From NCBI GenBank assembly GCA_947179485.1, contig OX359248.1:1629501-1693500 (forward strand): a stretch of 64,000 nt of DNA, in the 5' to 3' direction. Of this stretch, positions 55,483 through 64,000 are shown in pieces (the first letter of the stretch is position 1; every line of letters starts with the position of its first letter). The DNA comes from Allacma fusca (lineage: Eukaryota; Arthropoda; Collembola; Symphypleona; Sminthuridae). Below the pieces are notes generated by a model. It searched no databases and was not told where the DNA came from. It saw nothing but the letters and a program-made list of their open reading frames with translations. The position numbers and the translations under genes are program-made.

Positions 55483-55698
55483 GGCAGGAGTGAACAGGAA
55501 AGGAAAGGATTGAGAAAGGACAAAAGAATATGGGAAATTGGAGGAAATGGACGAGAGAGTAGGAGCGGAGATATGCATGCTATATAAAATATAATGATAA
55601 TCATAAAGTCTATTGGCCTGTGTAAAATTTCCATAATCAAATCGCCCAACAACCAAAGCAGCAGGTAGGTGCATAAAAAGACTATTAAGTACATTTAC

Positions 55699-55774
55699 CT
55701 GACTTTGAATCGTAAAATCCAACACTTTGAATAATGGAAATGGACCTATTCTCACCGCTTAAGCTCCAGCAGTT
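55699..55774 (-). CDS. Candidate exon 1 of an unrecognised membrane-protein gene
   Basis: A 76 nt segment between an acceptor (taatgttttag, with a pyrimidine-rich stretch upstream) and a TCAG|gtaaat donor. Of three frames only one is open: NCWSLSGENR, then SISIIQSVGFYDSKS, ending one base into a codon (phase 1). That phase matches the next candidate exon, whose first two bases would complete a Gly codon. I recognise no family. Taken alone it could be a chance open stretch. The support is the pair of splice sites and the phase agreement with its neighbour across a 415 nt intron that contains a GA tract. Confidence 0.3.
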
Positions 55775-56723
55775 CTAAAACATTAGTGGACTTTTAGGAG
55801 AAAGAGAAGCTAACCCTAGAGATACCCCGACTCCACTTGTAGTATTTACGTATTTTCCTATGCAAAGACATACACACACACATATATTTTTACACCTATC
55901 TGCATCTACATACATACATATAGGTATACATAGATACCTTATAGCTACACACAAACTTCCCTTTAAAATTCCTTTTCTACAGAACATCCCCCCTTCCCCT
56001 GTTTACATACATACATACATCCAGGGAACTTCAATGCATCTACTAACACATCTACAGATATATCTATACCAACACGTGCACTTTTAGGGATACATTCCAG
56101 CCCTACTTTCATGTATGCTACACTTATATAAACAAATGAAAATTTTCATTAACTTGCACGAAGCAAGAAAATAGTTGTGCTCAACTGTGACTGAGTGTGA
56201 GGTGTGTGTAGAATTTCGCGCTTCAAGAATAAGCTCACTATGGCGGAATAATAGGGAGAACGATATCTCTCCCTGTTTCTCTCTCTCTCTCTCTCTCTCC
56301 CACTTCGTCTTCTTCTTCCCTAAAAACTTTCCGTGAGGACACTTTTGTGACTATGTACATATTATCTATATACTTATACATCCAATCCCTCCTAACATGG
56401 GACAAGCATGGTTGAAACTTTTAAGCATACGTATATTTTATAGGAGCAACTGCACTCTTTTATTCCTATAATTCCACTCATATAATTCCAACATGTGCAA
56501 ATATAACGGAACTGACTTTGTCCATACACTCACAATCACTCACGTAGATACATACTTGTAGAAACATAGGTATAGTTCTACCAAACCAGTGACAGTAACC
56601 AAACCAATGTATGTAAGTACCTTCCCTACAGATATACAATGGTGTTCAATGCATAGAGCGAGACTTTACTAGGAGGGACATGCACAAATATGTATACACT
56701 TTAAAACATGTATCTACTAGTTG

Positions 56724-56759
<36 letters not shown>

Positions 56760-56873
56760 CTGTGGTGTATGTAATTCCAGTTATTCTATTAGAGGCTTAG
56801 TGGGATGGCATATCACATTATAAAAGACGGGTTCTTAATCCGAGACTCTATTTCACACGCGGCTGAGTTTCAC

Positions 56874-56963
56874 CCGCTTAAATTTTCTGCAAAAAACCCA
56901 CTTGGAGTCTCTCTTTGGGCTCATTCTACTCAATGCTGATTTCAAACCAATTAACTTTACAGC
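56874..56963 (-). CDS. Candidate upstream exon, basic segment
   Basis: A 90 nt open segment following a strong acceptor (gaagatttttgcag). It encodes AVKLIGLKSALSRM, then SPKRDSKWVFCRKFKR, and could end at CGG|gtgaaa in phase 0, which fits the phase 0 start of 55774. The donor is weak. If unused, the frame stops seven codons later (56853), so this could instead be a terminal exon. No family is recognised. Confidence 0.18.
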
Positions 56964-57041
56964 CTGCAAAAATCTTCAACTCATTCCCGACTCCATCTCC
57001 CTTCCCTAGAGCTTTCTTCCCCAAGAAAAAAAATCACTCTG

Positions 57042-57083
<42 letters not shown>

Positions 57084-60000
57084 ATTTCTCTAACATACTG
57101 AAAAAAGATTCTCTCACTCCATTTCAACTCTCTTGTCCTTCCTTCCACACTCATTTCTAACAACAACCCTCTCTCTCTCTCTCTTTCTCACTCGTCGTTC
57201 CTTGTTCATTACAATTCTCAGATCAACTGCATATATCCAGCTACTCATAGTCACTATTAAATCCATAAAATATATTCTAATGTTACACGTATGGTTAGAT
57301 TTAGCATACATGTGTGCATCACATCCACTCTCCTGCCTGAACGAAAACAACCTGCCGACGACAGTCCTACATATCACAACTATGCAAACGTACATACATA
57401 CATACAAGACCCAGACCAGAATTATTGTCAAACTTGTAATGCTCATGACATGAAAATCGAAATGTATTAGGACACAACTGCTCCTGCCTTGTCCCATGTG
57501 TGTCTTCCAATTTATGAATATGTCTATTTCCTTAGACTCAGAGTCACATACCAAACTGCAAATAGCTCCGAAGAGAAAATTCGAGCGAGACTGAGAAGAG
57601 AGAGAGAGAGAGAGAAATATATATATATTTTTCTCCTTTCTCTCTGCATCTGAAAGTATCTTGTTGAAAGCGTATCTGGAAGTATTCTTTCTCGGGGTAT
57701 TTAAAATTCTCCGTCATACACTCCCCCATACATTTTTTTGAATCATTGAAAATTCACCCTCAAAGACAATTTATTCTTTTACAACAACCACAAATTTTTC
57801 TCCCCTCTTATCCTAAACCTAAATACATTCGAACAGATCCCATAGCCTCACATACACACACAAGAGTGATCACTCAGAATTTAAATATCTTCCGAAGTAC
57901 TCCGAACTGCCGAGAGAATAGTGAAAAAAAAAGTACAAGAAAAAGAAGACAGCGCGCATCTATTTAAATTAAATCAATGCTAATATCAACCTACCCTCAT
58001 CGTGGATGCAAATGTATCTATTCCTACATGACTACTTACACAAGTGACAAACATTTGTGCACACAAGTTGAAACACAAAAGTATATAGTAGGGAACTAAA
58101 ACTAAAACAGTATCAAAATGGAATTGAAAAGAAAACATTTGAAAGAATCGTTGAGCTGATTTTATTAGAAACTACTCCACAATGCTCTCAAGAGGCTCAC
58201 AAGTTTGTTGCCACGTCAAGTACTAGATGAAAATGGAAAACCCGAAGAATGACTGACACATTGGAAATGAATAATTTTTTCTTATCTCTCTCTCCTCTGG
58301 TTTTTTTTTCTCTCTCTCTCTATTCCTTCTCCCTCTTCTTCTTTCCTTTTCAATACTTGTTTCAACATGAGTTGAACAAAAAATAAATAAATAAATAAAT
58401 AAATACGAAGAATAAATGCCATTGCCATTTCTTGGCTACTCATTTGAAGGAAGAAAAAGATGAAGTCTATCTTTCGCATGTTTTCTGTTTTTTTTTACAT
58501 ATGTACATAGTATCTGCAACCGACATTATATTTTCACGGCACCAGTACCAGAAGAACAAGCTGACAAAACAATTTCAACTCGTCCAACTTATCAAAGCCT
58601 TAAGTAATTTTACCCGACGGAATTCTCCTTTCTTTCTCTTCCATCCCTCAGTTATTCTCTACCCCATGATGATAATAGCTTGGAAGGCACGGGGAAATAT
58701 GTAGATAGATACAATACATATAAACGACATAAATACAATTACACACAATACAGACCCCTTTGTTTGATTGGAAAAATAAAAACCTCAGAGTCAGGATGAC
58801 ATGCATGCATCTATGTACATATGTACATAATTATTATATGTAGGTATGCGTGTAGGGATACTTTGAAAAACTTTTCTCCATTCAAGGAATTTCTTATTTA
58901 TTCATGGAAATCATTTTCTCCAGTAAGTAGTAATTTCTCTTTGAATTCCGGTGAATCATAGTGCCTGCTAACCTTCATTACTTTATCTTCATTCTGCTGA
59001 ATTAACTTTTGGAATCCAACTATACATGTCTGTCTCTACTACGACTCTCCATTAAAGAATTGACTTCCTCACACTCACATCGAACAGTATAACGTGGTTT
59101 CCCTAATGGGAAAACATTGTTTCATATTGCATGTGGCTCAGTCAGTCCGGGAGACAGAGAGAGGAGGAGAGTGAGAATGAGAGTAAGTAATGAGAGAGCT
59201 CCGTATCTCTCTCTACTAAGTCTCCAGTGTGTGTGTGTGTGTGTGTATGGGAGAGTGTGTGTGTGTGTGTGTATATATACGCCCGAGTGTATGTGTTTGT
59301 GTGAGTGCAAAGAGGAGAACTCACTCCTCTTGGACAGGTTATATCCAAACAGAACAATTCATTACCTACCACATTGATAAACTAAACCAATTTGTTTCCA
59401 GTTGACGAGCAGGCTGTGGAGAGAAGATCCATTCCCTCTCTTCCTTTTAAACCAGTACGAACATACATATATAGTAGGTACGTGAGTGCAAGAGATAACA
59501 TATACTAAAACATCGCGCAAATGAATTACAGCTAGAGAGGGACACACCTATAGATATTTACATATTACAAATAAAATATATAGAGAAGCATTCACATCCA
59601 CACACACATACACATACACAAGCACAACAGTCCCAAAGAAGAACTTAAAGGAAACGCAAGACGCATCAAATATCCTGACCCGTTCGCATTCGCCATCCCC
59701 TCCTATACCCGATTATCTGAATCCAGATAAAGTGGCAGACTTATTTATGTATCTATCTATCTATACGTAGCTATTGCACAAGAGTGAAATAATTAGGTAT
59801 GTGTGGAACTTCAAAGCCCCTTTCTTTCGTTTAAGTTACCGATCCTCCTAGAGTACTAGATAGTGTGAGTTTCATTTTTTATAGACGGGAAAAAAAACAC
59901 CCACAGACTCGCTCACAGAGGACACAAAGAGTCAGAGCAGAGCATAGCACTGTGTTTAAAATATGGAATTGAAAAAACTTTAATTAAATGAACTAAGCCT

Positions 60001-63000
60001 ACTAAGCTCAAAATAATACATGAAAATATTTTACAAAAAAAAGTACGAGCCCAGGAGTAGAAATTTGAAACACTTGAGAAAGTAGATTCTTAAAATATGG
60101 AAGTCTTTGTAAGAATAGTAATAATGTAACTGAGGAGAATGTGTCTTTTTGATAAAATTGGAAGGTAATCTCCATTCAAGCGTCAGTGAGATGAAGAGAA
60201 CAAGATTTTAGATGAGAGACCGCTTTTGAAGACACCAGGGAAAGGTGATGATGATTTGGATCCAGTCGAGAGAGATTCCAGTCAAAGGCTAAGGAGTAAA
60301 ATCCATGTTCGACATAAAGAGGAGCATAACGATAACATTGAGCACAAGAGAGCGAAAGAGAGAGAGAGAGTCAGAGTCAGAGTCAGAGAGATACAGAGAG
60401 CAAGAGAACATACAACGAGAAGATAAGGCTGGGCCATTTGACACTCGTTATTTCTCGAAAACAAGTTTTTCAATGAATTTTAATTAGGTCGGTCCGACCG
60501 ACCGAACCAGCCTTTATTGTACTATCGTATCCATGCTCAAGTCTACCGCTGCTCGCTGCTTCCCTTCCTCTCGTTTCATTACCTCTGAATACAAGTCATA
60601 ATAATAGGGACTAATGCCCACGTTTAAACTCCTCTATCCACCATCCTATCCTTTCATCCTTCCCATATGTACCTTACAGATGAATGTTCGAGTATAGGTA
60701 GTAGGGAGGACCAAGCAAGCCAATGTCTATCACCTATATTGACGTAGGTACTTATGAGACTAGGTGTTACAACCACTGACTGACTACACACACACACACA
60801 CACACAAACATCCATATACATATACATACATACATGCATGTATCCATAAATTCATTTCAAAGGTAGATATCCGTCTTCCACTGGAAACTCAAAAGTGATC
60901 CATAGATTTGGTACGCCAAAGGGTCACCTTACCAAAAATGTAGGTTGTTATGACTCCATACGTTTCTCTGTGTATCTTCTACCTTCTAGGTATGGCATAC
61001 ATGTATGATTCTGTCATATCCCATCATTACAGTAGATACAACCTGAGATGATCCTCCGGCTCATCTCGCCCAAATCCACATTACAGACAAGTGTAAAGTT
61101 CATATTACAGAGACAGAGCTCCGTAAAAGCAGTGTGCTTGTAGGAGATGTGGGACTATACAGAATACAGAGATATGTGTACTTATAGTTATAATTCGTAC
61201 ATATAGGTATTTTCTTATACCCACAAGTAGTTGTAAAATACCATGTGCTAAATGCAAGCTAGTCAGCCGCCCTTCTACAAATAATTTCCCATCCTCTGCC
61301 TACACATCATAATTGATTTCCACCTTCCATCACAATAATTCACGGAGTTAATACTCGCACACATTACAGATTCCTGGCGGAGTCAACAAGACATGAAGGG
61401 AGAAACCAACGCACGGCGTAAACAATAAAAACTTTTTAGATGGATCGTAATAACCTCTTGCCACTTAACTTTTGCTATGAGCTCAACCAAACTGGCAGAT
61501 CTTCACTGTCTTTTATTCTCTCTCTCTCTCTCTCCTCTCTTTCTACTCTCTGCCTTCTCCTTTCCTGTACTGCCTGTATGTATTTCTGTGTACAACACAC
61601 CAAACCAAAGTTGACTCTTTCATGTTACAAGACGGTTGAGAGTAAGGAAGAGAGAAGAACAATCATTCCTAACCATGGGAATGGAGTAAAACGTAAAATA
61701 AACTACAAGAGTTGAGGAACCACGTACAGATATAATATAAAGTGAAGGAAGAAGATATTTGCTTTGGCTTCATGCCTGTGAAAGTATTAAAAGGAGTAAG
61801 CTCCCGCTCATATGTCATAGTATACATAAATACACGAAGATATTCCTCCAAACAAGCTTTCCTTATTTCTCTATACAGGATTCAAATGGGTTAAAACACA
61901 AGGAACGAACCCCCCAAGTCCTCCTGGAAATATAGGTACATATAATATGTAGTACGTACATATGTACATATACTGTAGTAGTATAAGTTTTGTATCGTTA
62001 CTCTTTTCAAGGGAATTCATTCGGCTCACTCAGTCACTCACTCACTCCGTCACTCGTCTAGTCGAAGACTTGTCTAATGTCAGTCAGCCAGTCAGTCAAA
62101 ACCTGTTGCAGATTTCCTTTGCCCGGTCTTTACTTTACAGGCCTTCTCGCTAAACCAAAACTACTATTACTACTACTACCTACTACTACTACTCTTGCTA
62201 CTCCGGCCAGGCCAAACACACATAGTGTTCAACAACTATTTCCATATGTGATCATTATCACAAGACTCAAAATAATATGTACTGCACATCATGTACAAGG
62301 CACATCCACTCGCATCTATTATGTACACACATATAAACATTTCCGCTCAAAATTGTTCTACTATGTATATTACGTTAACCTCACCAAAAAACATACAAAC
62401 AGCCGATCTGTACACACTCAGTATAGGACTGACTGAGAGTGAGAGGCAACAAAACATCAATACGTTCCCCTTAGAGCTAAAAAGAATAGCTTAAGTTATG
62501 TTTTGCAATTCCTCACACACTAAAACATTTTACGAGCGAATTTTTACGGTACCCTCTCTCACTCTCTCTCTCTCTCCCTATCCTCCCCTCAAACTCATTT
62601 CGGATTATCCTGAGTGAGAAATTTATTGCCATATATACTCATCTTATAAGGATATCATCTGGTTCCATTAAATCAACCTTTCTTTACAGACACACACACA
62701 GCCCACAATCACTTTACTATTAAACATCCCACAAAAGCCTTAGATTTAGATATATGAGATCCAATGTACCTTCCATGAGTTCCGTGCTATGACATTTTTT
62801 TCTCTTTCTAAACAATTCCCTTAAAGTGTAGGACTTAAAAGAGCGAGACCACACGTCTGCACATCACTACTAACTCTCCTCCTCCAACAAACTGCTCTCA
62901 TCACCAGGAACAAGGCTGTTGTCATGTAGCTATGCAAATGTTATGAATAACCAGATATGAACAAATCTTATACGAGTGACAGCAATGACATTATGCTCTC

Positions 63001-63036
<36 letters not shown>

Positions 63037-64000
63037 AGAGATGGGTCACGTGCAAGATACATACATATAATTTAATAGGATTTTATGCAAACACTCCCGC
63101 CAACACATAAGATTTATAAAGTATTAGTATCTATCTATACCTATCTACGACCTTATGTAGATAAATGAAACAACAGTGCTTGGATAATAAAAAGTATCTT
63201 GGAAATGTCAGCTTCAGATTTGTTCCTTGCCTTTTAACGGGGCTGATTAAATAATTCGTGTGAGAGAGGAGATTAGAGATGGAGTCATTCCTTCCATTCA
63301 CTGCATCCTAGTTCCTATAAAGTAGAGGTCCCCACCTCAAAACGGAGATCCCCACATTTGGTGTAATTTTAATTTGGTGAAAAAGATCTGTTGACACCTA
63401 AATGTTTTCCCTGGTCGTCCCATTTACATGATATAGTTTTTGTGTGTGAAGGGAAGTCGTAAGGTCGGACCCCTACTACAATGTTATAGTAAATAGATAG
63501 ATACTTTCCAAACTTATACATACTCATCAGGCTGCCCCTCCTGGACGTACATATGTATGTACCTATATGTATTCACAAGGATAAGAATCCCATATGGAAA
63601 CAAGGAGAGAAGAAAAGAGAGAAAAAAAGTCTGTTGAGATTTAATGGGTAAGTGTAATAATGGTGAAATTGGGGAATAAATTGGTGGGTCGTAAGTTGGA
63701 TTTCTCATCGTGAAATTCCCACTGGGCCAGAGACCATTTTCACCCGCCAAATGAAGATAAAGACCCTACTTCGGCAAACAAATTTTTCTTTTCCGACTCT
63801 CTACTACTACGTCTACTACACGCAAACTACAACTCTTTTTACGCTCTTTGGCATGAGAATCTTCCCTCTCTCTCTCTCTCTCTCTCCCTGTCCCTTTCTC
63901 TCTATCTCTTCCCGCTTCTCTAACTGAGTGAGGGAGAGACTAAACCTTATCCATCCTATTAGCTTATACTGTGCATAACAGAGTTACGGAAGTTCCTTCT
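56964..64000. other. No recognisable gene to the right edge
   Basis: AT-rich sequence with CT tracts (57042, 57172, 58300, 61518, 63865), GA tracts (57598, 63003), an AAAT tract (58379-58404), TG arrays (59228-59272) and a short GC-rich near-palindrome at 60487-60506. The few non-repetitive open frames are short and lack paired splice sites. Confidence 0.55.
58379..58404 (+). repeat. AAAT tetranucleotide tract
   Basis: Six AAAT units. Confidence 0.9.

Noticed and set aside
55294..55755. 153-codon minus-strand open frame starting MRIGPFPLF
   Set aside because: It overlaps candidate exon 55699-55774 in a different frame and then reads straight through the donor and a CT array (poly Ser-Leu). 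The spliced reading explains the region better.
58088..58237. Plus-strand open stretch (about 45 codons, FERIVELILLETTPQCSQ) ending in TGA
   Set aside because: Non-repetitive, but preceded only by a poor acceptor (tatagtag). Stretches of this length occur by chance hundreds of times here.

Overview
This window looks like nuclear DNA from an animal, most likely an arthropod. It is AT-rich and has no dense run of prokaryote-style genes. It is full of GA/CT, CA/GT, TAG and AAT microsatellites and of scattered TACATA/TATGTA words. The one gene I recognise with confidence is a PBC-class TALE homeobox gene, orthologous to extradenticle (exd) of arthropods and PBX of vertebrates. Its protein sequence is closest to the arthropod form. 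The repeat style would fit a copepod such as a sea louse, but that placement is a weak inference.

Layout. The exd/PBX gene is on the minus strand. Two adjacent coding exons are visible: 24578-24825 (end of PBC-A, Ala/Gly-rich linker, start of PBC-B) and 10358-10548 (rest of PBC-B, up to the start of the homeodomain). A 14 kb intron separates them. The homeodomain exon should lie beyond base 1. The N-terminal exons lie above 24825, and I could not find them, so the gene very probably extends past at least the left edge of the window.

The downstream intron (1-10357) carries an 878 bp non-autonomous DNA transposon at 6609-7486. It has perfect 14 bp terminal inverted repeats and an 8 bp direct duplication on both sides, the pattern of the hAT superfamily.

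The rest, 24.8-64 kb, is mostly non-coding and simple-sequence rich. The best sign of a second gene is a chain of minus-strand candidate exons at 55774-54883. Their splice phases agree (0-1, 1-1, 1-0), and together they would encode part of a membrane protein with two hydrophobic segments. Possible further exons at 56963-56874 and 49339-49248 also fit in phase. I recognise no family, and chance open frames are common here, so these calls are tentative. A GC-rich patch at about 23.4-23.6 kb inside the exd intron is open on both strands and has a strong plus-strand splice acceptor. It may be a nested exon or a conserved regulatory element. I see no CRISPR array, rRNA, tRNA, bacterial-type operon or recognisable transposase or reverse transcriptase. 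Nearly all other open frames are short, low-complexity by-products of microsatellites.
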